NCBI GenBank assembly: GCA_012520615.1
Contig: JAAYNX010000045.1
Coordinates: 1 to 45,606, forward strand
DNA: 45,606 nt
Source: Clostridiaceae bacterium
Lineage (GTDB): Bacteria > Bacillota > Clostridia > DSM-8532
Direction: 5' to 3'
The position numbers and the translations under genes are program-made. Under the pieces are notes generated by a model, which was given only the letters and a program-made list of their open reading frames with translations, was not told the origin of the DNA and did not search any database. This document shows positions 34,415 through 43,316 of this stretch, one piece after another; within the stretch, counting starts at the first letter, position 1; each line of letters starts with the position of its first letter.

Positions 34415-35166
34415 TGAATAATCTAGATACATATAAAATTTGGGCGCCTGATGATGCATTATGGACACAATGGGCAAAACCTGTTTTATTTATGCATAAG
34501 CCAATAATGAAAAAAGATAGGCTACCTGTTCCCGAGGTAGAATGGATAGAAAACACTGTAAGCAATACAATGATTATAGTTGACCTGCCCGGACAAAGGG
34601 GAGTCACCGAAAGTCTAGCTTTAGCACGATTGGGCTACCGTCCGGTTCCGCTTTACAACGGTGTGAATGCACAATATTCATCAATGGTTGTTCCGGTTTA
34701 TGATATTGTATCGGCCTTATTTAGAGGTGCTAACGAACTTTGCACATTTAATATACGCCCAGACGCCCCTCCGGTATTCATGCTGGATTCCAACAGAATG
34801 AACGAAAGCGGGAAGCAACCCGGCAAATATGATAATCGATGGTGTGTTTTCCCACAAGATATGCCTTCCGCTGCTTTTATTATTAAGGAGGGGATTCATA
34901 AGGTAATAGTTCGCTCTGACTCGATACGAAATGATTTATCTCATATTTTGCACCGCTACCAAGAAGAAGGAATTCCAATATACCTTTGTACCGGTGAAGA
35001 ACTTAAAAAAATACCGGTAGTTAAGCCCTCACGTTATAAAAGTCTGTCATACCGTTTTTTAGCCACTCTGGGCTTGACCAGAAATGCTACCGGCGGCTTT
35101 GGCGGCATGATACCTGAACCAACGCAAAGCAATTATTCAGGATCAGGATATTATAGGTTCGGATGA
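34411..35166 (+). CDS. Unknown protein of the GSPS-like operon
   Basis: This 251-residue soluble protein was not assigned to a family. It has a mixed alpha/beta look: 'MIIVDLPGQRGVTESLALARLGYRPVPLYNG' spacing in the first third resembles a Rossmann-like half, and 'PPVFMLDSNRM' and 'DNRWCVFPQDMPSA' follow. The C-terminus is glycine- and tyrosine-rich (GGFGGMIPEP, SGSGYYRFG). Its start overlaps the GSPS-like gene (ATGATG after GAGGGAATCAAA), so it probably contributes to the same modification. No catalytic motif could be named. Confidence 0.6.
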   Translation: MMNNLDTYKIWAPDDALWTQWAKPVLFMHKPIMKKDRLPVPEVEWIENTVSNTMIIVDLPGQRGVTESLALARLGYRPVPLYNGVNAQYSSMVVPVYDIVSALFRGANELCTFNIRPDAPPVFMLDSNRMNESGKQPGKYDNRWCVFPQDMPSAAFIIKEGIHKVIVRSDSIRNDLSHILHRYQEEGIPIYLCTGEELKKIPVVKPSRYKSLSYRFLATLGLTRNATGGFGGMIPEPTQSNYSGSGYYRFG

Positions 35167-35192
35167 GTCAGGGAACGGTGACTTTGACTCAT
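35163..35192 (+). terminator. Inverted repeat at the end of the GSPS operon
   Basis: ATGAGTCA and TGACTCAT form a perfect eight-base stem with a 14-base loop, starting on the stop codon of the unknown gene. There is no T-run, so it may be a weak terminator, an RNA-stabilising hairpin or an operator for the lipid operon 57 bases later. Confidence 0.4.
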
Positions 35193-35248
35193 GCTGTTTG
35201 CCGTATTAACAAAATATATTATATAAGAAATAGATTAAAAGGTAGAAG

Positions 35249-35836
35249 ATGATAGTTTTAGTTGAAATGTATGTTAGTTTATTGCCTGTTATTCTGGCAG
35301 GCATTCTTAATATGGTTTGGGTGAAGTCCCCATTTATTAACTCTTTAAAAAAGCCAATGGATAATGGTAAAATTCTAAGGGACGGTAAAAGGTTATTCGG
35401 GGATAATAAAACATGGAAAGGCTTTGTGGGAATGATTGTATTGACAATCATTTCTGCTGTAATTTGGGGGCTTGCCTGTGAACTTATGTCTTTGACCCGG
35501 CATAACTATTTATACCGCAATTATGATAATACTCTCATCTATAATTTAATAATAGGTTTTTTTCTTGGACTTGCATATGCAGTGTTCGAGCTTCCCAATA
35601 GCTTTTTAAAAAGAAGAATTGATATTACTCCAGGGAAAGCTATCGGAGGCGCTAAAGGGGTATTTTTTATTTTTTTAGATCAGGCTGATTCCATCTTTGG
35701 ATGCGTTTTGGTTCTGTCATTTGTGTATGAAATGAGTTTCATATTTTACTTATTATATGTTTGCGTAGGCGCAATAACACATATTGTGCTAAATATGCTT
35801 TTATACTTTTTGAGATTAAGAAAAAACATGTTTTAG
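35249..35836 (+). CDS. CDP-archaeol synthase (CarS)-like membrane cytidylyltransferase
   Basis: This 195-residue membrane protein has about five helices and resembles CarS (PF01864), the archaeal enzyme that activates unsaturated archaetidic acid with CTP, and more distantly CdsA. The diagnostic loop is 'RDGKRLFGDNKTWKGF' (residues 44-59), the CarS motif D-G-x-R-x-F-G-x-x-K-T-W-x-G. A second conserved stretch 'ELPNSFLKRRIDITPG' (about residues 113-128) and 'LDQADSIFG' (about 139-147) match the C-terminal CdsA/CarS signature. The RBS is AAAAGGTAGAAG. It heads a seven-gene operon with PSS, PSD and UbiA homologues, so its product is presumably a CDP-activated lipid. Whether the lipid is ether- or ester-linked cannot be seen. 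Confidence 0.8.
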   Translation: MIVLVEMYVSLLPVILAGILNMVWVKSPFINSLKKPMDNGKILRDGKRLFGDNKTWKGFVGMIVLTIISAVIWGLACELMSLTRHNYLYRNYDNTLIYNLIIGFFLGLAYAVFELPNSFLKRRIDITPGKAIGGAKGVFFIFLDQADSIFGCVLVLSFVYEMSFIFYLLYVCVGAITHIVLNMLLYFLRLRKNMF

Positions 35837-35845
35837 GAGAAAAAA

Positions 35846-38353
35846 GTGATATACGATTTAGGTGCAGCTTTTGTAGAAAATGTAGGTAATAAGGCAGGAT
35901 ATTTACTACAAATGAAAAACAACGGGTTCAATGTGCCCGATGGCTTTATTCTAAGTAGCCAAATATACAAGGATATTATCAATTATAACGGGATAGGAAA
36001 AATTATTAATGAAAGTCTATTGAAGTTAAATGCTGCCAATATCGGTGAAATAAGTACTGAATTAGCCGATGTTTTTGCAGATTTAATAATACCTGATAAT
36101 ATACTAGCTGAGTTATCCCGTAGAATTTGCCCAACTAAAAAATATGCCGTACGAAGCAGTGGAACAAAAGAGGATATGAAGTCCTTTTCTTTTGCGGGGC
36201 AATACAGTTCCTTTCTGAATGTTTCCGGGCCTGATGATATCGCTAAGGCAATAATCGGCTGTTACGGGTCCATGTATAACGAAACGAATCTTACGTACTT
36301 ATTTAATAACAAAATTGATTCTAAGGACTTGGATATGGCTGTTATTGTCCAAGAAATGGTGAATGCTGAAAAAAGCGGGGTAGGGTTCACAATAAACCCA
36401 ATAACCGGGGATGATAAGGAAATTGTTGTTGAGGTAGCTGAAGGCTTAGGCGAAAATATTGTAAGCGGCAAGGTACAGCCTGAAAGATATACATATAATT
36501 GGTTTGATGATCAATATACTTCAAACACGGATTATAAACTACTTGAAGAGGCTGAATTGAAGCTTCTTATGGATGTTTTGCTAAAAATACAGATTCATTT
36601 CGGGTATCCATGCGATGTAGAGTTTGCTTTTGAATCAGGAAGCCTATTCATATTGCAAGCGCGTCCAATCTCAAAAATATTCTATTCTATGATCGCTGAT
36701 CAATGGACAACCGCCGATTTCAAAGATGGCGGGGTTTCTGCCACAGTTTGCAAGCAATATATGTGGAGCCTTTACGAATACATATGGGAGATAGTTTTAA
36801 AACGGTTTTTACTGGAGACAAATCTCTTTAAAGCCAATGAACTAAGAAAACTAGGCGAAATGTTTTACGGCAGACCCTATTGGAATCTAAGCGTCGTGAA
36901 AGAAGCTATGGCAAAGATTCCTGGTTATAAAGAAAGAGAGTTTGATAGTGAGCTGGGTGTGAAGATTACCTATGATGGGAATGGACATACCACTAGGGTA
37001 ACCCCTAAATCAATATTTAGAATAATCTTGGTGGCACTTGCCCAGAGTAAAATAACTAAAAAGCAAAACAGTGATATAGAAAATTTAAAAAATGAATTGC
37101 TCGAGAAATACTTTAAGTATATTGAGATGGACTTAAACAAAAAAGCAACTGATGACATAGAACGTGTATGGCGGAATCTTGTCGAAACAGATTACCTTCA
37201 AAGTGAGGGTACATATTTCTGGCAGATATTTATTAATACGGTGCATCAACCTCTGTTCAAACAGAGCTTATCAAGGTACATCAACAGTAGTGAATACTTA
37301 GATATTATCGGCGGGTTGGAAAATGTATCCCATTTATTGCCTTTCTATGATATCTGGGGGATCAGCAGGAAGATACGTAATGCCAAAGAAGCATTGGACT
37401 TTTGGAGTAATGCTGGTTTAGACGAGATTAAGACATATTATCTTGATGGTAGTAACAAGTATTGTATCGGGGAATTGCAAGACCATATCAATAAATTCGG
37501 CTATCATTCCGAGAGAGAGCTGGATGTAACATGTCCATGCTATTTTGAAGATGTTGAGAAAGTAATAAAAATGATTAAGGACTCAATTGCCCTCGATGAT
37601 GCTTTCAGCCCCGATTTGGATAGAAAAAAACAATATAAAAGCTATCATGCCAAGCTTGAGCAAATAAGAAATCAGGTCTCTCCCAAGAAATATAAAAAGA
37701 TACTCAATAAAATTAAGAAAATGCGAAAAATGCTGTGGTGGAGGGAAGAGTTACGGGATATTTCAACAAGGTTTTATTATCTTATCAGAACCTACACTTT
37801 AAGGCTTGCAGAGTTCTACCAAACAAAAGGCATAATTGATTCTGTGGATGATATATGGTATTTAAAGATTAAAGATATATTTGAGTACATGGATAACACA
37901 AAGACTACTGAGGAATTAAAGTCAATTATTAAAAGAAATAAAACATATTATAGTTCATTTAGGAATTTCATGAGCGAAAATGAGATAGGTTCAGCCTTTA
38001 GTCATCCCTCTTCGCAGGAGATAAACGGCACTAACAGAATAATCGGAACAGGCTGCAGCAATGGTATTGTTTCAGGTACAGCCAGAGTAATAGAGAATAT
38101 CGATGAAATAGATAAATTGGAGATTGGAGATATTCTTATCACCAAGTTTACTGATACTGGATGGACAAGCAAGTTTGCCATTCTGAAAGGCATCGTCACT
38201 GAATACGGCGGAATTCTGTGCCATGCCGCCATAGTCTCAAGAGAGTACGGTATACCTTGTATAGTGAGTTGCTACGATGTTACAAAGAAAATCAAAGACG
38301 GTAGCAGTATTACCATCAATGGAACCACCGGCGAAGTGATTATTGATGGCTAG
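35846..38353 (+). CDS. Rifampin-phosphotransferase-type dikinase (ATP-binding/His-swivel), copy 1
   Basis: This 835-residue protein has the three-part layout of rifampin phosphotransferase and of PEP-synthase relatives. The N-terminal PPDK-type ATP-binding domain spans about residues 1-280 ('GNKAGYLLQMKNNGFNVPDG', 'AVRSSGTKEDMKSFSFAGQY', 'FILQARPIS'). A long helical middle region (about 290-720) follows. The C-terminal swivelling domain has catalytic His793 in 'GILCHAAIVSREYGIPC'. There is no PEP/pyruvate-binding TIM barrel, so it is not a PEP synthase. Family enzymes move the beta-phosphate of ATP via the His to a hydroxyl, giving AMP and Pi. The substrate, set by the middle domain, may be a prenol or a glycerol lipid given the neighbours. 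GTG start after TAGGAGAAAAA. Confidence 0.82.
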   Translation: MIYDLGAAFVENVGNKAGYLLQMKNNGFNVPDGFILSSQIYKDIINYNGIGKIINESLLKLNAANIGEISTELADVFADLIIPDNILAELSRRICPTKKYAVRSSGTKEDMKSFSFAGQYSSFLNVSGPDDIAKAIIGCYGSMYNETNLTYLFNNKIDSKDLDMAVIVQEMVNAEKSGVGFTINPITGDDKEIVVEVAEGLGENIVSGKVQPERYTYNWFDDQYTSNTDYKLLEEAELKLLMDVLLKIQIHFGYPCDVEFAFESGSLFILQARPISKIFYSMIADQWTTADFKDGGVSATVCKQYMWSLYEYIWEIVLKRFLLETNLFKANELRKLGEMFYGRPYWNLSVVKEAMAKIPGYKEREFDSELGVKITYDGNGHTTRVTPKSIFRIILVALAQSKITKKQNSDIENLKNELLEKYFKYIEMDLNKKATDDIERVWRNLVETDYLQSEGTYFWQIFINTVHQPLFKQSLSRYINSSEYLDIIGGLENVSHLLPFYDIWGISRKIRNAKEALDFWSNAGLDEIKTYYLDGSNKYCIGELQDHINKFGYHSERELDVTCPCYFEDVEKVIKMIKDSIALDDAFSPDLDRKKQYKSYHAKLEQIRNQVSPKKYKKILNKIKKMRKMLWWREELRDISTRFYYLIRTYTLRLAEFYQTKGIIDSVDDIWYLKIKDIFEYMDNTKTTEELKSIIKRNKTYYSSFRNFMSENEIGSAFSHPSSQEINGTNRIIGTGCSNGIVSGTARVIENIDEIDKLEIGDILITKFTDTGWTSKFAILKGIVTEYGGILCHAAIVSREYGIPCIVSCYDVTKKIKDGSSITINGTTGEVIIDG

Positions 38354-38366
38354 AAAAGAGGGACAA

Positions 38367-38978
38367 ATGTTTATAGGAAAATACAATAAATCTGTAATTG
38401 TAACTTATATAGGTGTAGTATTTTCGCTTCTGGCGATAATTAATGCCTTGGATAACAATATCGGGCTATCCATGATATTTTTGATTCTGGCAGGAATCTG
38501 TGATCTTTTTGATGGTAAATATGCCAATTCATTTAAGCGAACAGAGGAAGAAAAAGAATTCGGGGTTCAGATAGATTCCCTTGCTGATATGATTAATTTT
38601 GTGGCAACACCGGTTATTGTGGCTCTCTGCCTTGGATTGAACAGTTGGTATCATGTAATTATATACAGCCTTTACATACTTGCTGGCATGACCAGACTAG
38701 GATATTTCAATATTCAGGCAAATGAAACCAAAACCCCTGTAACCCATTATAAGGGGCTTCCCGTAACATATGCAGCCCTTATATTTCCGGTCTTTTGGCT
38801 GTTTTCATTGTGGATTCCGGCAAGCACATTTAAAGCCTTATATACACTTGCCATGCCTATTACAGCAATAATGTTCATAATGAATATCAAAATTAAAAAG
38901 CCCAGAGGCATAGCTTACCTGTTTTTTGTATTTTTAGCCGTCGTTTTAATCGGGTTGATTTTAATGAAAGGTATATAG
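38367..38978 (+). CDS. CDP-alcohol phosphatidyltransferase, phosphatidylserine synthase-like
   Basis: This 203-residue membrane enzyme would exchange CMP of a CDP-lipid for an alcohol headgroup, here probably serine. The CDP-OH-P motif DxxDGxxAR-x(n)-GxxxDxxxD reads Asp46-x2-Asp49-Gly50-x2-Ala53-Asn54, then Gly66-x3-Asp70-x3-Asp74, so all four metal aspartates are kept but the Arg is Asn. About six helices are visible. ATG 38367 follows GAGGGACAA at good spacing. An alternative start at 38343 or 38346 overlaps the preceding stop region and adds residues lacking in homologues. The decarboxylase gene begins on the base after its stop, which supports serine as headgroup. Confidence 0.85.
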   Translation: MFIGKYNKSVIVTYIGVVFSLLAIINALDNNIGLSMIFLILAGICDLFDGKYANSFKRTEEEKEFGVQIDSLADMINFVATPVIVALCLGLNSWYHVIIYSLYILAGMTRLGYFNIQANETKTPVTHYKGLPVTYAALIFPVFWLFSLWIPASTFKALYTLAMPITAIMFIMNIKIKKPRGIAYLFFVFLAVVLIGLILMKGI

Positions 38979-39854
38979 ATGGAAATTAAAATATACGACA
39001 GAAAAACAAAAGAGGTTGTTATAGAAAAGCAATATAAGGAAGGCCATTTGAAATTCTTATACAATACTGTTATTGGTAGAGTATTATTAAAGTATATTTT
39101 TGCCCGTAAATATTTTTCGGGAATTTATGCTAAATTCATGATAAGTAAAAGGTCTGTTAAGAAAATTAAGCCCTTCATCGAAAAGTTCAATATTGATATG
39201 AATGAATATGAAGGCGCAGAGTATAAAAGCTTTAATGACTTTTTTATTAGAAAAAGGACATATCTCGCGCCCTTACCCCAATTGAGCAATAACATCCTAA
39301 TTTCAGTGGCAGATGCGAAATTATCAGTTTATAGCATTAATGATGAATTGAAAATAAATATAAAAAATAGCATCTATACTGTTAGCAGCCTAGTAAGGGA
39401 TGAAAAAATCGCAGATGGATACAGAAATGGAACCTGCCTTGTTTTTCGCTTAACTGTTGATGATTGTCACAGATATCTGTATATTGACGATGGTCATGTA
39501 AAAAGCCATAAATCAATTGCCGGGGTATTACATACTGTGGGGCCGATATCATCTTACAGGCACAATGTCTATATTGAGAATCAAAGAGAAGTTTCTGTAC
39601 TGGAAACCGAAAATATCGGTGATTTTGTTCAAATAGAAATCGGCGCTATTCTGGTTGGCAAAATAATAAACCACCCTGTTACTTCCTTTAAAAGGGGAGA
39701 TGAAAAAGGGTATTTTTCCTTCGGTGGTTCCACCATCGTTCTTCTTTTTAAAGAAGGGGCAGTAAAAGTTGATGACGACATCCTTGGCTTTTCGAAAAAA
39801 GGGATTGAAACTAAGGTAAGGCAAGGAGAAAAAATAGGAGAAATAGTAAAATGA
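38979..39854 (+). CDS. psd: Phosphatidylserine decarboxylase-type enzyme
   Basis: This 291-residue pyruvoyl-dependent decarboxylase makes the ethanolamine headgroup from the serine lipid. The self-cleavage motif is 'FGGSTIVLLF', with Ser251 becoming the pyruvoyl group; it reads GGST where most bacterial enzymes have LGST. The His of the Asp-His-Ser triad is in 'DDCHRYLYIDDGHV' and an Asp in 'SVADAKL'. 'YHxR-like HTVGPISSYRHN' follows, as in PSD. Length is typical of the clostridial-type PSD. In an archaeal-like pathway the same fold acts as archaetidylserine decarboxylase. It overlaps the UbiA gene by four bases (ATGA). Lipid backbone specificity is not readable. Confidence 0.9.
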   Translation: MEIKIYDRKTKEVVIEKQYKEGHLKFLYNTVIGRVLLKYIFARKYFSGIYAKFMISKRSVKKIKPFIEKFNIDMNEYEGAEYKSFNDFFIRKRTYLAPLPQLSNNILISVADAKLSVYSINDELKINIKNSIYTVSSLVRDEKIADGYRNGTCLVFRLTVDDCHRYLYIDDGHVKSHKSIAGVLHTVGPISSYRHNVYIENQREVSVLETENIGDFVQIEIGAILVGKIINHPVTSFKRGDEKGYFSFGGSTIVLLFKEGAVKVDDDILGFSKKGIETKVRQGEKIGEIVK

Positions 39855-40756
39855 TAAAAAGGATTAATATTTATTTGAAAGAAATGTATCCGGTATTACC
39901 ACGTTTATTATTGGGCTTTATACTGTTCTTTGAGATATACTTTCTTGTGATACTAACAGCGAATGTTAAAGGCATCAATATTGGATTACAAGAAGTAGTA
40001 GGAGCAATTACAGTATTTACATTTTTGATGTCACTGAGAATTGCAGATGAATTTAAGGATTACGAATCGGATTTAAAATTGTTTCCTGAAAGACCATACC
40101 CGTCAGGCAGAGTAAAGAAGAATGACTTAGTTGTATTGCTTACAGTAATAAGTGTTATCACAGTAGTGCTCAACTTAGCTTTCATGAATAATTTAATATA
40201 CTTTGCTATATTAGTCATATATGGAACTGTAATGTCTTTGTGGTTTTTCAGTAAGCATAAGATACAAAAGAGCCTTCCGTTAGCATTAATCACACATAAT
40301 CCTGTTCAACTTATATTAAATCTGTACATCATATCGTTTGCTTGCTTGAAATACAATCTTCCCATTTTTACTTTTAACAACATTATCATTTTGTTTACCC
40401 TCTATTTTCCCGGGCTGATTTGGGAGATATCCAGAAAAACGAGGGCTCCAAAGGAGGAAACAGAATACATAACATACTCAAAAATATTCGGTTATAAGAA
40501 ACCGACTAAGTTTATTATGCTTGTAATGGCTTTGGATGTGATTACTACCTCCATACTAATGTACCAGCTCTACCCGGTAGCAGTAGTCACGGTGGTAGTA
40601 AGTTATCTCTGGTTTCTAAAACAGGGCATGGACTTTATAAAAAATCCAAATAGATTTAAGCTGGTGGATAAAGTGATAATATATGAGTATGTTACAGAAC
40701 TTACTGTTGTTATTGTAGAAGCAATTTTCATAATTGATAAATTTGCAGGAGTATAG
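39851..40756 (+). CDS. UbiA-superfamily prenyltransferase
   Basis: This 301-residue membrane protein has about eight to nine helices. The first Asp-rich motif is Asp66-x3-Asp70-x3-Asp74 in 'RIADEFKDYESDLKLFPERP', followed by 'YPSGRV', which strongly resembles the UbiA pattern ending in P-x-R-P-x-x-S/G-G. The second motif, usually DxxxD in loop 6-7, is weak: 'WEISRKTRAPKEETEYITYS' occupies its position. UbiA enzymes transfer a prenyl group from a diphosphate to an acceptor (quinone, haem, chlorophyll, or geranylgeranylglyceryl phosphate in archaea). No quinone or haem gene is nearby, while CarS-, PSS- and PSD-like genes are, so a DGGGP-synthase-like role is the best guess. The atypical second motif leaves room for other acceptors. 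Confidence 0.75.
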   Translation: MIKRINIYLKEMYPVLPRLLLGFILFFEIYFLVILTANVKGINIGLQEVVGAITVFTFLMSLRIADEFKDYESDLKLFPERPYPSGRVKKNDLVVLLTVISVITVVLNLAFMNNLIYFAILVIYGTVMSLWFFSKHKIQKSLPLALITHNPVQLILNLYIISFACLKYNLPIFTFNNIIILFTLYFPGLIWEISRKTRAPKEETEYITYSKIFGYKKPTKFIMLVMALDVITTSILMYQLYPVAVVTVVVSYLWFLKQGMDFIKNPNRFKLVDKVIIYEYVTELTVVIVEAIFIIDKFAGV

Positions 40757-40757
40757 G

Positions 40758-43316
40758 ATGAATAGCTTCATAATTGATATAAATAATTATCAAAATTCTA
40801 ATGTCGGAGCAAAAGCATACAATCTATTCCGGATGAAAGAAAACGGTATTAACGTACCGGACTTTTTTTGTATTGATTCCGCATATTTTGATAATTACCT
40901 TAATAACTTGCCAGAGATAAAAAATTCAATTAAACCGGAACGCTTTAATGATGAAGAATATCTAAAATCATTAAGCCTGCAATTTAAGGACTACATAAAT
41001 GAAATAAAATTCGATGAAGATTTTATAGATGTAATAGAACGATATATATGCAATAACTACGAAAATGCGGATTTATTTTCGGTAAGATCAAGCTCTGTTG
41101 TTGAAGATGGAAAGGACAGCTCCTTTGCCGGGCTTTTTGATACCGTGCTGAATGTTTCCAGTGGGCAGCTTTTTGAAGGGATAAAAAGTTGTTTATTCTC
41201 ATTGTTTTCACCCAATGTATTAAAATATTGCCTAGAAAGAAATGCTGATATAAACGAGTTGAAAATGGGAATCATTATTCAGAAAATGATTCCGGCATAT
41301 ATTTCTGGTGTTGCGTTTACGGCCAATCCTAGAGGTTTGCTAAATGAAATAATTATTGTAGCAGGCTATGGGTCTGGTGATTTAATAGTGGAAGATAAAG
41401 TCCCAACTATTACTTACTATTATAATATTACAGACAAAAACTATTACTACGAAAATCAGCCCGGCTCCCCGGTTCTAGATAATGAAAATTTACAAAAAAT
41501 AATTGATGCAATAGACAATGTAAAGGTATTGTATGATGGGCACTTGGATATTGAATATGCGCTTTATCAAAATAATCTATACATATTGCAAGCAAGGCCC
41601 ATAACCACCTTAAAAGTTGATAAAATAATTGTTCTAGACAATAGCAACATCGTTGAAAGTTATCCCAATGTCTCGCTGCCCCTTACCACATCCTTTGCAA
41701 AAGAGGCTTACTATGGGGTGTTTAGGGGCCTTGCAAAAAGATGCTTGTCTAACGGAATATTGGTCAATAAATATGACCATGTACTCAAAGCTATGGTTGA
41801 GAGTGTGAACGGAAGAATGTACTATCAGATTAACAGTTGGTACACACTTATTGAAACCCTGCCGTTTAGCAAGAAAATTATTCCGGTGTGGCAAGATGCC
41901 CTTGGAGTATCAAGCAAAGAATATCACGCTGAAAAGGTTAAAACCGGCGTTTGGCAAAAAATCAAAACTTGGTTTAGTGTTATTAAACAGTTTGTCTCTG
42001 TTCCAAAGCAAATGAACAGCTTAAATGAGCAATTCATCGATGTAAGTGTACACTTTAATGAGAAATACCAAGATAGTCTAAGCAATGACGAATTAAAGGT
42101 GCTGTACGAAAGTATATCCGAAAAGGTCTTAAAAAACTGGGATATTACTTTGCTTAACGATTTATATGCATTTGTTTTTGTTGGACTGTTAAAGAGCTAC
42201 TTTAAAAGAATTAAGGTACCTGACTATGAGGCTGAAGTAAATAAGTATATTTCAGGAATAACCAACATAGAAAGTATGGAGCCTGTTAGGAAACTGATGG
42301 AGCTTGCAATGCTGGGCTGCGATGAGGGAGTCATAGATGATTTATCAGTTTTAGAAAACGATAAAGACCTAGAAGAGTATTTGTTAAATAATCAATCGGT
42401 TTTTTCTGATAAGTTTAAAGAATATATTAAAATGTACGGAGATCGATCATTAGAAGAGCTGAAACTGGAAAGCCACACATATAGGTCTTCTCCGATTACA
42501 TTGGTTAAAAGGATAATCGAATATACAGAAGATAAGGATAAGCTTGATAGCGTAAATCAATCGCTAAATAAAAAAGAAAACAAAGACTTGCCAAATATAT
42601 ATATGAAAAGACATTCTTTTATAAATAGGCTAATTGTAAGGTATATCAGCAATAAAGCAATGAGTGGCATAAAAAATAGAGAGATTTCGAGAATGAACAG
42701 AAGTAGGATTTACGGGATGGTACGAACAATCTTTTTAACTATAGGAGACAACCTGTCAAAGTCCGGATTAATAGAAAGCACCAATGATATTTTTTATTTA
42801 ACAACTGCCGAAGTCTTCGATACTATTTCTGGGATAAAGCTTGAACTTAAAAATATAGTAGATTGCCGGAAAAAAGAGTATATACTGTTTAGAAAGCTGC
42901 CCAATAACTCAAGAATGATTTTTGCCAACAGAATTTTCGATAAAAAGCACATTAATATAAACTCTGAAGATTTGTTAAAAAAACCGGATGAGATATCGGG
43001 AATACCATGCTCCAATGGAATAGTTACAGGGGAGATTTTGGTGGTTGATAATCCGGAAAAAGCAGATAATTACAGGGATAAGATATTAGTAACTAAAACC
43101 ACTGATCCGGGTTGGGTGTTTCTATTAACGCTGGCAAAAGGAATTATAGCTGAAAAAGGCTCTCTGCTGTCCCACACGGCAATTATCTCCAGGGAGTTGA
43201 ATATACCTTCCATTGTCGGAGTTAAAGATGCAACCCGCATTCTAAAGACCGGAGATATTATTAGAATGAACGGTGACACAGGGGAAATTAGAATAGAAAA
43301 GAGTGCATCTGAATGA
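40758..43316 (+). CDS. Rifampin-phosphotransferase-type dikinase, copy 2
   Basis: This 852-residue homologue of the protein at 35846 has the same order of domains. The ATP-binding domain has 'GAKAYNLFRMKENGINVPDF', 'SVRSSSVVEDGKDSSFAGLF' and 'LYILQARPITTL'. A long helical middle domain (about 290-730) follows, then a swivel domain with His806 in 'GSLLSHTAIISRELNIPS'. The middle regions of the two copies differ more than their ends, so they may act on different substrates or in sequence. No PEP-binding barrel is present. ATG 40758 follows GCAGGAGTATAGG; a longer upstream frame runs into the UbiA gene. Two such enzymes in a lipid operon is unusual. Confidence 0.82.
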   Translation: MNSFIIDINNYQNSNVGAKAYNLFRMKENGINVPDFFCIDSAYFDNYLNNLPEIKNSIKPERFNDEEYLKSLSLQFKDYINEIKFDEDFIDVIERYICNNYENADLFSVRSSSVVEDGKDSSFAGLFDTVLNVSSGQLFEGIKSCLFSLFSPNVLKYCLERNADINELKMGIIIQKMIPAYISGVAFTANPRGLLNEIIIVAGYGSGDLIVEDKVPTITYYYNITDKNYYYENQPGSPVLDNENLQKIIDAIDNVKVLYDGHLDIEYALYQNNLYILQARPITTLKVDKIIVLDNSNIVESYPNVSLPLTTSFAKEAYYGVFRGLAKRCLSNGILVNKYDHVLKAMVESVNGRMYYQINSWYTLIETLPFSKKIIPVWQDALGVSSKEYHAEKVKTGVWQKIKTWFSVIKQFVSVPKQMNSLNEQFIDVSVHFNEKYQDSLSNDELKVLYESISEKVLKNWDITLLNDLYAFVFVGLLKSYFKRIKVPDYEAEVNKYISGITNIESMEPVRKLMELAMLGCDEGVIDDLSVLENDKDLEEYLLNNQSVFSDKFKEYIKMYGDRSLEELKLESHTYRSSPITLVKRIIEYTEDKDKLDSVNQSLNKKENKDLPNIYMKRHSFINRLIVRYISNKAMSGIKNREISRMNRSRIYGMVRTIFLTIGDNLSKSGLIESTNDIFYLTTAEVFDTISGIKLELKNIVDCRKKEYILFRKLPNNSRMIFANRIFDKKHININSEDLLKKPDEISGIPCSNGIVTGEILVVDNPEKADNYRDKILVTKTTDPGWVFLLTLAKGIIAEKGSLLSHTAIISRELNIPSIVGVKDATRILKTGDIIRMNGDTGEIRIEKSASE

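Noticed and set aside
35846-43316. Annotation of the two large proteins as PEP synthases or PTS enzyme I
   Set aside because: Both end shortly after the His domain and lack the C-terminal PEP/pyruvate-binding barrel.
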